From: Heligmosomoides polygyrus polygyrus
Lineage: Eukaryota; Nematoda; Chromadorea; Rhabditida; Heligmosomidae
Assembly (NCBI GenBank): GCA_947396885.1
Contig: OX377206.1
Coordinates: 43,507,631 to 43,571,630 of the forward strand
DNA: 64,000 nucleotides
Direction of reading: 5' to 3'
Shown here piece by piece: positions 29,780 through 40,400 of this stretch. The notes beneath the pieces were generated by a model, which was not told where the DNA came from, did no database searches, and saw nothing but the letters and a program-made list of their open reading frames with translations. Within the stretch, counting starts at the first letter, position 1; every line of letters starts with the position of its first letter. The position numbers and the translations under genes are program-made.

Positions 29780-32360
29780 TTTGCAGGATTATTTCTGAAC
29801 ACGACAAGGGTACTCCAAGCGTCAGGTCGTCAAACAAACGTGTTAACAGTTCGCACTGAGTTACAATCCTGTGTAGGTCGCTTTGAGAATGTCCACGGTC
29901 ACCTTGTTGGCATTCCTCGTCAGAAAAAGAAGTGCGGAGCTAGTGGAGCATTAGGTCACTTCTGTTGTGAGTGTTTCAAACGGCAAAAGGCCTATTGTAA
30001 GCTCTGCTAGAAAAAGGGTCATTTTACTGTAACATGAAGAAGGCAGAGTAAGTACGGAAGAAACTACTCCCGTTTGAAACGACAGAAATGACTCTTCTTA
30101 AGCAAATTCTTAAAACAGGAAATGAAACTCCTGGGAAAGGTTGTTGATGACGACGGCAGACCATCGCCTAATAAGTAGAAAGTAATTGTAAACATGCATG
30201 AACCTAAGAATTTGAAAGATGGTAAGTCCTACTTAGGTTTGTTACAGTATTATGGGAAGTGTATCTCACGTCTACCAATGTTGGCAGCACTACTAAACAG
30301 TCTCAGGAAAGGAGTCCTATAGAGACGGACGAAGAACAAAGGGAAACGTCCAATGCTATCAAGGGAAAATTAACTGCTGCAGAATCGCTAGTTCAATACA
30401 ACCCGGATGCACCTGCAGCACTGATAATGGATGCCTCAGGATGTAGGCTGGGAGCCGTACTTTATCACCAGTAGGAGGATGGTGCAGAAAAGGTGATAGC
30501 CTGTGCATTCCGCTCTCTAACGAAGGAAGGGCGAAACTACGCACAGATATAAAAACAAGCTCTAAGTGTAGTACCATGCCGATGCGTTGAAAATCCTAAT
30601 TCATTCCTGTGTGGAAGACGTCGTCTACGACCCCTTCCGCACCTTGTACGGCGCCGCTCCCTCTATTAGGAGCGGCTGCAGGGCTGTTTTGGGAGGGTAG
30701 ACGGCACTCCCTCAACGAATTGGTGGGCACCGGTCAAGCTCTACCAGGATCCTTCCTATCTAATAAATGTGAACCATCGTCTCGCGTGTTATTGTATTCA
30801 AGTGCCACCATACCAAAGTTGTCTGCGCCCATCCTGGTCAGAAAGCGTCTTGCCTTGTTAACGGATCATCAACCCCTTGTGCGAATTTTCGGCCTTAAAC
30901 AAGAGCTGAGCATAATTGCAGAGAAAAGATCGCACTGATGGGCATCAAGGCGTTAAGGCTAATGGCATACTCCTTCGATATGGAGTACAGGAGGGCAGAA
31001 GAATTTGGTAATGCCGATGGTCTGTCAAGTTTGCTGGACACAAAGGTGTTACCGAGTGCGGAAAGGATGGTTCATGAAATACTGGAACAGCAGTTTGGTG
31101 AAGAAGAGATGTTAGGATTGCCAATGACATACAAAGAAATAACACAGGCCACTAAAGAAGACTGCGTTTCGAAAAATACTGAATTATATTCCAAATGGAG
31201 GGGATGAAAATGATTGGCCACCTAAGATGAAGGAAAGTAGGCTGAAGACTTTTGCATTGAAAAAAATCTGCGCTATCGATACACAGAGGACGTATACTAC
31301 GGAAGAATCGTACACTGATTCCAGACAAGCTTAAAACCCAGGCGTTCAAGATCCTTCATAACAGTCATTATGGCCCAGGTGAGATTGGCGAGCATTATGG
31401 TCTGGTTTCCAGATATCAAGCCAGCTATATAAAGAATGGCAAAAGGATGCCAGATATATGCAGCTTACGGTAGATACCCAGTTCGCATTTCATAGCATCA
31501 CTGAAAAGAGCTGCTGAAAGTGTGGCAAAGGTTGTATTTGATAATGGTGGATACTAAGTCGAAATGGTCTGAGTCCATACACATGAGGTCATCCACTGTA
31601 GAAAGAACCACAGCGAAGTTGAAAGAAATCTCTACCAGAAATGGATTGCTCCAACAACATACATCCGATAACGGTCCACCATTTATTTCAAAAGAGCTTC
31701 GAGACTACTGTCGAAGCAGATGAACTGAACAAATATTAAAACCGCCGAACCACCCAATTTAGCGGAGCGGAGTCGTTTTTCCGAACAGCACAAGTATGCC
31801 TCCGGGTTGAGGGATTGACTTCGAATAAGGCCGAAGAAAGTGCAGTACGGGATCTTTTGTTTGAATACCGAGGAACCCACACGTAGCTATTGGAAAAATC
31901 GGCAGCAGAAGTGTTACTAAGGCGTAACCTTAGGGCCACACCTTTCGATTTTAATGTGATAAGTCAAATAAATACGCGTTGGAGATGAGGGAACAGCATG
32001 ACACGTGTAAAAAAGCGGAAATATAAGAGTTAGATAGGTATACGTACGGAATTACAGCAACACAGGTGACAGGTGGACTCCTGGGATAGTTATAAAGTGT
32101 GGAACAGGCACGTACAGAGTAAATAATGAACCGGAGAGCGCAAGGTGCACGCTGGCGAGACAAAGAAACGTGCTATACCACGGAAAGAGGAAGAGGACTA
32201 CCAGCTAAGAAAGATGGAAAAGAGAAGAAGCATACCGGCGCCGAAAAGCATGCGAAGGCACAAAAGGTGGGAGATCAAATCACAAGTGGAAAGAAACAGC
32301 GAATGGAAGACCATACACAGAATCAAGGGGTCAAGAGCTAATATGATTGCAACGGAGGTG
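29780..32360 (+). pseudogene. Deleted Gypsy (Ty3-type) retrotransposon
   Basis: A plus-strand relic missing protease and most of reverse transcriptase. A gag-like Cys/His cluster (GALGHFCCECFKRQKAYC, about 29950) is followed after only about 150 bp by the RT connection LGKVVDDDGRPSPNK and SYLGLLQYYGKCISRLP. RNase H sequence LIMDASGCRLGAVLYHQ (30425) is interrupted by a 220-bp insertion and resumes with the TDHQPL-type block near 30860. A linker frame, MGIKALRLMAYSFDMEYRRA, runs from 30938. Integrase pieces include SDNGPPFISKELRDYC (31660) and the C-terminal VYVRNYSNTGDRWTPGI (about 32040). Stops and frameshifts are numerous. No LTRs were identified. The integrase resembles that of the Gypsy at 41256-51080. 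Confidence 0.82.
30617..30838. repeat. Insertion of about 220 bp inside Gypsy RNase H
   Basis: The RNase H frame breaks between FLCGR and the AGAAAGCGTCTTGCC continuation. The inserted GC-rich sequence contains TCTAATAAATGTG, which could be a polyadenylation signal, so a solo LTR is possible, but I could not define matching ends. Confidence 0.45.
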
Positions 32361-32759
32361 ATACGGGAGAAGGGAGATAAGCAGGATTATATACGTAAGG
32401 CGCTCGAGTACGATGGTATTTTTATGTGGAGTAGCGATGTAGCCCCTTCGTGTGGCCCCTGTTCCTTGTTGCCAGACCACAAGAATTCCTGTCCGTGACA
32501 GTGAAGAATCCGATTGAAAAGGTATGTGCTGTGGACGAGGCCTATGCGAACGCCATTACATATGGGTATGACTGTCCTATCACAGATAAATTCAATCGTC
32601 CAGCCAATCAGGCGACGAAAAAGAGCTCCAAGGTCGCCTCATATGGTAGCGCGTAAGACACCCACGGCATGGCCGGCAGCGGACTGTGCCTTCAGCAGGC
32701 AGGTTCATGTTGCAGGAGCAAGTAGAGAAGCCCGCGATCAGTCCAGAAGCTCTGCACAC
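32361..32759. other. Unassigned tail of the Gypsy region
   Basis: Lys/Arg-rich translations at 32145-32400 may be gag- or integrase-tail remnants. Beyond 32400 I recognise nothing until the small insertion that follows. Confidence 0.4.
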
Positions 32760-32900
32760 GGGCTCCAGGACCTAACTCAACTCTGCGGCTCCAGGACCTA
32801 ATCTTCAAGAAACGTTGAAATGATGCAAAGGCGCATGTTCCTGTCGCGGTCCGATGCTTCCGGGGGGTTCGCGCGGCGTTGGAGTTATGTCTGCCCCCGT
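32760..32900. mobile_element. Short copy of the GGCTCCAGGACC element
   Basis: It starts GGCTCCAGGACCTAACTC and ends GCGTTGGAGTTATGTCTGCC with a few more bases, like the 490-bp element at 55164-55653, but most of the interior is missing. TCTGCACACG occurs on both sides (32751-32760, 32900-32909), an 8-10 bp target duplication. GGCTCCAGGACCTAA occurs twice at its left end. Confidence 0.75.
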
Positions 32901-33194
32901 CTGCACACGTGATCGCGACCGCTCCCGCTCAGCTCACCGTTCCCGCTCCCACTCCAGAATGGGGGTTGTTGCAGCGGACGATGGAGCGGAGCGACTTCGC
33001 GATGATCAATCGTACTCACACCAGAGTTGATGTACTGAAGTTCGAAATAAATGTTCGTGAGTGCTTGAAGATGAAGATGAGTTAAAAGGTAGAGGATTTA
33101 GAGGTACTCAGTTCCCAACTGGAAGTATCTCTAACAAGGGAACATCACTTCTCGGCCTTTTGACTCAGATCAAAGTTTAGTTTAGTTTTAAGGG
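32901..33194. other. Unassigned sequence
   Basis: No gene or repeat recognised between the small insertion and the tRNA-headed repeat. Confidence 0.4.
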
Positions 33195-33570
33195 AAGGTT
33201 CTGAAGCGCATATCTTAGCGGGGAGAGTGAGTCATATGGGAAGAATCCCCACCCCTCAATTAGTATAAAAGTATGTTGCTTTTTTTCCAAGTCGTTAAAC
33301 CCAAGGAGTAGGGGGTCCTTGAAGTCACAACGGAATACGGCGCATCATGAGTTTGGGGGTCTTGTACGCCGCGATGCCTCTGCCGGCAAGCGGCTCGGAG
33401 CGCAGTGGAAGTGGGGTTGCTTCATGCGAGGGAGGTCGGGGACTTGGTTCTTGTGCGCTGCTGCATTTTTGCATTTCGACTGATTGGTTGAGATTCGAAG
33501 GATTCCGGCATCTATACCATTTTCATAGGTTTTTTTTGCGCAACTTTACATCTGCCTGTTGTGGTATTTA
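33195..33570 (+). repeat. tRNA-containing repeat family S, plus copy
   Basis: About 370 bp matching, in reverse orientation, 36530-36905. Landmarks in order: CCCACCCCTCAATTAGTATA, TTAAACCCAAGGAGTAG, a tRNA-like part with CGGCTCGGAGCGCAGTGG and a degenerate B box, then TTTTTGCATTTCGACTGATT and GGTTTTTTTTGCGCA. The upstream TAGTATAAAAG is a possible TATA-type box. No protein is encoded. Confidence 0.75.
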
Positions 33571-33793
33571 ACACGATGACGTATAGATGTCCAAAACCAA
33601 TGATACACTGATACATGTGCATGAGGCAGCACTGGCCACAATACGGATAGCGTAGAAAGCCTACAGGCACCTCATTTTGTTTCCCTACATACATCAATGA
33701 CCTCGGGAAAACCATTCTGCTCGGATTTTCAAAGGGACCAGGATGTGACGTCAGAGGTGCTAAAATGTGAAACGAAGTCCGTGGACCCCGCAA
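33560..33793 (-). pseudogene. Unnamed Cys/His-rich repeat protein, copy 2
   Basis: A minus-strand frame of about 78 codons containing FENPSRMVFPRSLMYVGK and YPYCGQCCLMHMYQC. It aligns with copy 1 (5690-5870) at FENPSxMxFPxxL and at the YC...C.MH knuckle. It corresponds only to the C-terminal part and sits head-to-head with copy 3. The surrounding repeat S abuts it. Confidence 0.5.
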
Positions 33794-33849
33794 ATTGACC
33801 TAAATGGCCATCGATACACTCTTTCCCTCATCTTTACCAGTCACCTGGA

Positions 33850-34190
33850 AATCAGAGGTCTGCTAAAGGTTTTCTAAACCTAACGCCAACAATGTCCGCT
33901 GACAATCGAGTGGTGGAAAACAAGAAGAATATTGCGATTCGCAACTGATAGAGCTGATAGACGTGGAGAGGCAAGCAAGCAGTGGACAAGTGATAAAGTT
34001 TTCGGTGGAACACTTGTTTCGGAGGAAAGGGTAAGTCTTCAACTGGATTTCGTCTATGGACCGATGTCATTAGTCCATGTAGGGAAGTAAACTGTGAGGA
34101 GCCTGTTTATACGCCGTACCTCCGTACTGTGACCAGTGCTTCTGTTTCATGCACTTTGTACCATGGTATCACTAGTGTTGAACATTTATA
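33850..34190 (+). pseudogene. Unnamed Cys/His-rich repeat protein, copy 3
   Basis: Plus-strand remnants match copy 1 in order: TMSADNRV near 33888, a KFSVEHLFRRK/FGGTLVSEERV block near 34000, and PYCDQCFCFMHFVPWYH near 34125-34175. The middle and the FENPS block are missing or unreadable. The YCxxxxCxMHFVPxYHxC spacing is identical to copy 1, supporting a conserved metal-binding knuckle. Confidence 0.5.
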
Positions 34191-34489
34191 CATCACTATG
34201 TTGAATAGCTTTCTCATTGCCTATCGGTTAGAATCCCGGTCAATAATAAACAAGTCGCAAGAAACTTCATATCCTCTCACCTTGGAACTTCGGCATTGCT
34301 GTTAACAATGTTTGTATTAGGGAGAGGGGGAGGGGGCGGGGCAAAAGTAGTGAGACTTTCCATGACGTGGCCACATATGTCGTGACTGAAGTCCGGTTCC
34401 GTGCTTCTCGTATTTGCATGTTTGTTTGCTACCTACTGAAGGCCACCTGAGAAGTTGCCACTTCCGCCCTTTCCAGAAGCATGCCAAAA
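34191..34489. other. Unassigned sequence
   Basis: Nothing recognised apart from a G-rich stretch at 34320-34340. Confidence 0.4.
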
Positions 34490-35185
34490 CCGCAGTCTGT
34501 CTCATGCCGTTACCAGACAATTATAAACGGCGGATATCAGGACAGGCTCACCGTAACCGCAATGCGGGTCGCGCCGAGACTTTGCTGTCTGCGCCCTCCT
34601 AGCTCAGAGATCGCGCGTCCGCGTCCACGCTGCGACGTCCGATCGATGTTTTGTGCGCCCGCGATGGAACCGTGTGCAAGCGGGTCGTGGTGCAGTAGGT
34701 AAAGGGTTTACTTCATGTGAGGGATGTCGGGGGTTCGGTTCCCGAGCGCCGCGGCGTTTTTGCACTTCAGCTGAGTATCTGAGATCTGGGAGGTTTCGAC
34801 GTCTACACGACGTTGCGTGTTTTTTGCGCATTGTTTCAGCCGTATGCGCTTCGCCGCTCGAAGAGAGCAGAACCCAGCCGCGGACTCCTCCTGAGCGATG
34901 AAAGCAGTCTCCGTACGAGCAGCTTGTATGGCACACACCCCGGAGTCCCTTCCCTAGCCTGGCTCTGCGCTCTTCGCGTTCGAAGAGCGCAGAACCCAGC
35001 CGCGAACTCCCCCTGAGTGAAGAAAGCAGTCTCCATACGAGCAGCTTGTATGGCACACCATGGAGTCCCTTCCCTAGCCTTGTTCTGCGTTCCGATTGCA
35101 CAACGGACGTCTCACCCGACGCCTAAGGTTACGGTGAGCCGGTCCTGATATCCGCCATTTATAATCCTGTGCCGTTACCCCAGTC
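34490..35185. mobile_element. Foldback carrying a tRNA-like head and a tandem duplication
   Basis: The ends are inverted over about 60 bp: GGCGGATATCAGGACAGGCT at about 34533 and the inverse AGCCGGTCCTGATATCCGCC at about 35137. The interior contains a tRNA-like segment (34685-34775: GTGGTGCAGTAGGTAAAGGG, then GGGGTTCGGTTCCCGAG) and a 120-bp tandem duplication. No transposase is present. Confidence 0.72.
34851..35090 (+). repeat. Tandem duplication of about 122 bp, two copies
   Basis: Units at 34854-34976 and 34977-35090 both contain CAGAACCCAGCCGCG, GAAAGCAGTCTCC, TACGAGCAGCTTGTATGGCA and GGAGTCCCTTCCCTAGCCT. They differ at about ten positions. Confidence 0.9.
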
Positions 35186-35214
35186 TGACGAGTCGACCTG
35201 TGTCGCGCAAATCT

Positions 35215-35800
35215 CGCCCAATTCCCAAAATCGAGCAGCTTGGACTCAATAGTCACGCAAGATGAGAAGTACGCCTCGTATATTGACCGTGCCAAACAGC
35301 GAGTCTGGGTGAGGCCTAGTGAACTGTTACCGACCTTCGTTCGGCGGGTTGTTCACGGCGAGCAGCACCTTCTGAGCTTCTGAGTCTGCGCCCATGGACC
35401 GGTGTACTGGAAGCTGTTTTCCAAAAGCACGACGATGAACTCGAAGGCCGTGGTAAACGAAATAGAAGAGATGGACCTGCGACTCGAACTTATTCAGCCG
35501 CAGCGCGTCAAGAAGGTCCTCCCCTTCGACAACGCCGCACCTCATCGGGAACAAGTGACCACGGATAAGCTTGCCCAGCTGGGCTACGTTCACATGCTTC
35601 ACCCACCTCGCCGAGCATCTTTCCGTGCGACTACCACTACTTCTTCAGCCTATAGGAATTCATGGTCGGAAGGGACACAAGGACCCAAGCAGACTTCACA
35701 ACCATAACGAGTGGATCAGCACCAGGCCTAAGCAGTTCTGGAAGGATGGGATCAGGAAGTTGGCTGATCGATGGCAGCAAGGTCATTGACCATAATGGCG
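35215..35800 (+). pseudogene. Mariner transposase catalytic-region fragment
   Basis: Begins at SIVTQDEKYASYIDRAKQRV with the first catalytic Asp, then has a TGA at 35380 followed by CAHGPVYWKLFSKSTTMNSK. LPFDNAAPHREQVTTDKLAQ carries the second Asp near 35530. A frameshift near 35610 precedes a PCDYHYFFSL-like block (third Asp), and the C-terminal FWKDGIRKLADRWQQ ends near 35790. The N-terminal DNA-binding half is absent. Overall order is that of mariner. Confidence 0.88.
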
Positions 35801-35892
35801 AATACATTCCTCAGCACCGTTGAGTTGCAAATGAGTTAAAAGAGAATAAAGAAATTTGTTGAATTTGTCTCTTTTCTTTCGGTCCACCCTAT

Positions 35893-36518
35893 CAGTACTG
35901 CTGTGCCACGAAGTTGTTAGGTGGAACTTCATTGGTCTGACGTTTCGACCGTCTCGTCGTCTTCAGAGGCCTAAAAACGGTTCGAAGCTTTATCTCTGCA
36001 ACCTACCGGACCGAACGCCTCACCCACTCTAACGTTTCCGACCTAATTCCCGAAAGAAAAAATCCGAAAGGTGACGACGAACTCACACGATGCTCCACCG
36101 CCTGAGTGTAGCAACTGCGCTACTACTCTTCGTCTTGAGGCCTGGCGAATGAGTCACACTACCTGGTCATCACACATTAGTAGTATTGAGGGCAGCACCT
36201 CGCTCATGGTCATTCTCAAAGCTCGCAGTGCGGTGCAAACGGGCAGACCACTTGTTATGGGCAAACACTCATTCCGATTGTTCATTCTTCGATTTCTGGA
36301 AGAACGCTTCGAGCACTTTTCTAGAGGAGATCTCTGTCTCATGCGTCAAGATCGTGCATCTAACATCAAAATCATCGCTGTGGTGTATTCGACCCTATGC
36401 TTGCCGAGTGTAGTTGGTATGTTACAACGTCTTTTACCAGCTAGATGTTGTTTAATGCGAATATATAGAGGTCTCCCGAAGTTCCACCTAACAACCTCGT
36501 GGCACAGAAGTACTATAA
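35893..36518 (-). pseudogene. Penelope-like element GIY-YIG endonuclease fragment
   Basis: On the minus strand HHSDDFDVRCTILTHETEIS continues into SSRKVLEAFFQKSKN (about 36400-36290). After a frameshift comes MNNRNECLPITSG (about 36275). These match the C-terminal half of the GIY-YIG nuclease domain of endonuclease-bearing Penelope-like elements. The downstream end reads LKTTRRSKRQTNEVPPNNF across 35980-35915. The segment is bounded by inverted copies of CTGTGCCACGARGTTGTTAG (35902 and inverse ending about 36505), so a small rearranged or mobilised copy is present. A long plus-strand frame here is only the antisense shadow. Confidence 0.8.
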
Positions 36519-36529
36519 ACATTTTTAAT

Positions 36530-36905
36530 TCGCAAGAAAGTTACTCTCCACAGCATGCAGCTGGAAAACTGCGCAAAAAACCTTTGAAAATAGTATAGAT
36601 GTCGGAATACTTCAAATCTCAACCAATAAGTTGAAATGCAAAAATGAGACACCGCAAGTGAATTGAACCCCTGACCTCTCTCGCATGAAGCAACGTCACT
36701 ATCCACTGCGCCCCGAGCCGCTTGCCCCCCCCCCCCAGTGGCATCGCGGGCGTACAATAGAACGCAGAACTCGTGAGGCGCTGATTCCATTGTGACTTCA
36801 ACAACCCTTTACTCCTCGGGTTTAACCGCTTAGCAAAAAAGAAACACATTTTTATACTAATTGAGGGGTGAAGATTCTTCCTATGCGATTCGCTCTCCTA
36901 GCCGA
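36530..36905 (-). repeat. tRNA-containing repeat family S, minus copy
   Basis: Inverse of 33195-33570 with the same landmarks, and a better tRNA-like part: GGGGCGCAGTGGATAGTGAC and AGGGGTTCAATTCACTTG on the minus strand. It contains a C-run at 36726-36737. Immediately adjacent to the Penelope-like fragment. Confidence 0.8.
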
Positions 36906-37536
36906 GACATACACCTCAGACTCTTCCCTTGTAAGAGTGACCGGGGTGGTCATTAGGTGGGAGTGTCGGAAAGGGAGGAATAAGATTGTGCGCTGGGCAG
37001 ATAGGCGACAGACAAGGGAAAGGAAGATAAGAAGGAACCATGGCTATACAAGCGAGTGAGCGTCAAAAATGTGTTACTCAAGGTGTTCTGTACCGTGGCG
37101 ACAACTGGGCATAGCCTCCTGAAGTTAGTTAGGTTGCATCGAGTCTTTCACACTACGCAAAAAGTAAGCCTGCCTTAATCTGCACCTCACTGATCAGCAC
37201 CATCAGAATTGCACAGTCATTTCAGTCATTTCCGTACCTGTCAGAAGCGGCTCATGATCGCCGAAAAATGCTTGATTATTCTGAGATGTAAAGCCACTGA
37301 AGTGATGTATTCGTGGCGTCCCATCGATTGCCAATGGAGCAGACTTCGTAGGCGATCCCAGTATCGTTGGTGTCTACAACTGTGAAATACACTTGACATG
37401 AACAAGATAACGTCAAGGGGTCTACAATTCAGAGATGGGATCGAAAAGCTAAAGAACAATTGTAAGAGTTAGCAAAAATAAGTATAGGAGTAGAATGATA
37501 GCGCGACAGACACGACGCTATAATACTTACCAGGGA
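36906..37536. other. Unassigned sequence
   Basis: No gene, RNA or clear repeat recognised. Confidence 0.5.
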
Positions 37537-38930
37537 ATGCTGTCAGCTTCCCACGGAACTTCGGGTTGAGACCTATATCATGTGAAAGAGCCAGAGACCG
37601 TGGTCACACATATGTAGCCACATTTGCTAAATGGTTCTTCTAAGCGGGTTGTGGCCGGCGAAAGCCACCAGTGTCGCGTAATTTGAGGTGCGGTTGGCAG
37701 CGCTGACAGCAGCGGCAGCGGCACAGTGGTAGAGTGCTCGCTTCACAGGATTGGAGTAAGGGTTCGATTCCCGTTGGTGGCGGCGTTTTTACATTTTGTG
37801 ACCTGTCTTCGGCGAGGACCTATAGTCTCATTTTCAGCACATTTTGAGCGAACGGCTGATGGCGACTGGATTTACGTCTATTAGAATATTCGAAGTTGGA
37901 AACGAGTTCAGGAAACGTGTTTTATTCATGGCATAAAGGAAGCTAAAAATTTTGATCAAATCAACTATATATATATACCTGTTGAAACCTTCCTCAACAC
38001 TGATTGAACAACACTAAAAATTTGTGAAACATACATGTCGTTGACCAACTGTACACCTAGTCATAAACCTAAGCATACGCTAAACGGCTTCTAATCTCAT
38101 GCGTTGTCTAGCAAGTAGGCCAAGTATTTGGCCTAGTGAGTCAATTTTGAAAGTTTCGATGTGCCATGTTGATTTCTCTTCATTCGGTATACCCTTTTCC
38201 CCTGCAAGGGTAGTCTCCACCCTGCTGTCTGAATTCGGATCGCCTGAGGATAGCACTGTGGCTATACGCGAAGAAAGGAATATTGCCGCAAGATTCGCTA
38301 CCATTCTATGAGAAGATGCTGCAACATTCGTAGAAATAGAGACGAATGAAGAGTTGGATGCTGGCGATTGCACTGATAACGACTCCGAATGGGACTACAA
38401 TGATGACGAGGATGGAAGCACAACGAGTGGGAACGAAGATTACTTTGGCACCTCCGCTATAAGCCCTGACCAGGTGTGATTGTAACCTACACATAGTGTT
38501 TTCTCTACGCATAATGCCAGTTTTCAGTCAACTTCCTTTATGCCATGAATAAAACATGTTTCCAACTTCGAATATCCTTATAGACGTAAACGCAAGCCGC
38601 CATCAGCTGTTCGCTCAAAAAGTGCTAAAAATGAGATTATAGGTCCTCGACGAAGACAGGTCACAAAATGCGAAAACGCCGTCACCAACGGGAATCGAAC
38701 CATGAACCCAATCCTGTGAAGCGAGCACTCTACCACTGTGCCGCTGCCGCTGCTGTCAGCACTGCAACCGCACCTCTAATTAGGCAACACTGGCGGCTTT
38801 CGCCGGCCACAACTCGCTTAGAAAGACCATTTAGCAAATTTGGTCTACATATCTGTGATCACCGTCTCGAGCTCTTTCACCTGATATAGGTCTAAATCCG
38901 AAGTTCTATGGGAAGCTGACGGCATGGTTA
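37537..38930. mobile_element. 1.4-kb foldback with a tRNA-like sequence in each arm
   Basis: Arms of about 390-440 bp (37537-37980 and about 38540-38930) are reverse complements. The outer ends share GTCAGCTTCCCA and CGGAACTTCGG-like sequence; the inner ends share TTTTATTCATGGCATAAAGG. Each arm includes GCGGCACAGTGGTAGAGTGC and GGTTCGATTCCCGTTGGTG, which are excellent pol III A and B boxes. A 0.56-kb unique centre holds the reading frame at 38099. The two tRNA-like parts face each other, so transcripts from both would be complementary. Confidence 0.85.
38099..38479 (+). pseudogene. Acidic-tailed reading frame in the foldback centre
   Basis: I do not recognise it. From an ATG at 38099 the frame runs 70 codons (with SSFGIPFSPARVVSTLLSEF and REERNIAARFATIL) to TGA at 38309-38311. 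It then continues in the same frame for 55 more codons, ending at TGA 38477. The second part is strongly acidic: TDNDSEWDYNDDEDGSTTSG. The continuity across one stop, the amino acid bias, and its place between two transposon arms suggest a captured or transposon-borne gene with one nonsense mutation. A chance frame remains possible. Confidence 0.35.
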
Positions 38931-39217
38931 GAGGGGCTCACCATAGCAACTGAATTATAAAATTATATAAAACTGAAATCAACCAGAAATTGCTGACACT
39001 GTAGTACAGTGTTTGATTGAGGCGCATTTGCAGCGCTCTTGCGTCACAGCCACACTGTTCGAGGGGATAGCGGCCAGATTTCTAGTGTTCCCTCGGATTT
39101 CTAGTGTGCTCACTTCTTTGATATTCATGTTTGAGTACGATGTGGTTGCCTTGGAGTCCTATGTATTTATTTTAGTTAAACGGTGGAACAAGGAATGTCG
39201 TTTTTCAAGCTCTGTAC
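38931..39217. other. Unassigned flank of hAT-type element
   Basis: Nothing recognised; ends in the target octamer CTCTGTAC. Confidence 0.4.
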
Positions 39218-39599
39218 CAGGGGTGTGCGTAATTACGATTTACGATTTACGATTTTACGATTTACGGCGATTTCTGTCAAATTTTTACGATTTACGATTT
39301 ACAACATTTTGTGTCGTGAATCGTAAATTTTCGTAAATGTGATCTTTGATCAACAACCAACTGGCGACCAAATTTATGTGGTCTGGGTTATAAAGATGTG
39401 CCCACTCTAATGGTCCCTCTTATAGCTCGTTCTCACTTCCCTTTAGAGTTGATTTTTGATGATCTGATATGTTACTGTGTTGTACAGTACCGTCGTGTTC
39501 ACAGGCCTCTCGAATCCGACTTCTCCCTTCGCTAACTAACTTTTCCATTTCTTTAACATTGTAAGGGCTGCCGTTTAGAACCTGCCATGTTCAAGAGGA

Positions 39600-39810
39600 G
39601 AAACAAGTGCAATATAATATCAAAGATAAGCTCCTGTCTAGAAGGCTGAGGAGGCTGGGCTCCTCCGCTTCCGGCCCAGAGCAAGCAAGGCACAACGCAT
39701 TCCTACTGCCGAAGGTTGTTCCATTTCGGCCCATAATCTGTGTTTTGTTTGTATTTATTTTTCCCATGATTGCCTTATGCAGCGTTTTGAATAAATAAAT
39801 AAATAATAAA
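39600..39810 (+). repeat. LINE 3' end nested in the hAT-type element
   Basis: AGGCTGAGGAGGCTGGGCTC and a GTTCCATTTCGGCCC stretch precede GAATAAATAAATAAATAATA at about 39789. The tail type equals that of the CR1-like LINE at 26590. The coding part is almost entirely absent. Confidence 0.5.
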
Positions 39811-39989
39811 AGGAAACTGGAAGCAGTTTTTTAGAGAACGAGGGACAGTATTCTAGCTCCACGTCCTGTTTGGTAATAACGTCGAGTCACTCTGTTTGTA
39901 ACAGATACATGCTAGCCCTACCGAATAGAATTGACACAAATTCACGATCGAACATCATCCGTGATTGGAAGCGTAGTCTAGAAAGTTGC

Positions 39990-40400
39990 TACACTCATGT
40001 GGAAAGGATAACCCACTAATGTCTCGGTATATGTCGCGAGGACGGGCAGCATTGTGAGGTGGGAACGCCCCATCCAATCAAACCGCATAGAATCGGCATG
40101 TCATTCAGAAAGGGCGTGTACAGTCGGTACCCAGATCGGCTGGCATGTTCGGTCTGTGCTCTGGCTGTTGTTGGCTGGCGCGCTCCCACCTACCAATGCT
40201 GCTCACCTTCGCGATATGTACCAATGTTTCTATTGGTTTCCATTGAGCTTTATAGGGCTGAGCAAATTGGTATAAAAAGTGCGGTAAAATCGAGCGCGTA
40301 GCTTTCCAAGAAAAGGTCGAACTTGTTTTGACAGTTTTGATCTCCATTTCCTGCGGTCTATCGTATTCGCCCTACCTTATCCGCTTATGATGGTGCATAC
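39990..40400. other. Interior of hAT-type element, unassigned
   Basis: AGGTGGGAACGCCCCA near 40057 and an inverted TGGCGCGCTCCCACCT near 40177 hint at another small insertion. No gene recognised. Confidence 0.35.

Noticed and set aside
32145..32498. 117-codon basic frame as a host gene
   Set aside because: Lies at the 3' end of the deleted Gypsy; the Lys/Arg-rich content is more likely a retroelement tail than a gene.
35930..35975. Hammerhead ribozyme on the minus strand (CTGAAGA ... GAAAC)
   Set aside because: The core bases are present, but stem II only pairs with an unpaired C and no stem III can form directly after GAAAC; likely coincidental coding-end sequence of the Penelope-like element.
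36071..36598. 175-codon plus-strand frame
   Set aside because: It is the antisense of the Penelope-like GIY-YIG endonuclease fragment.
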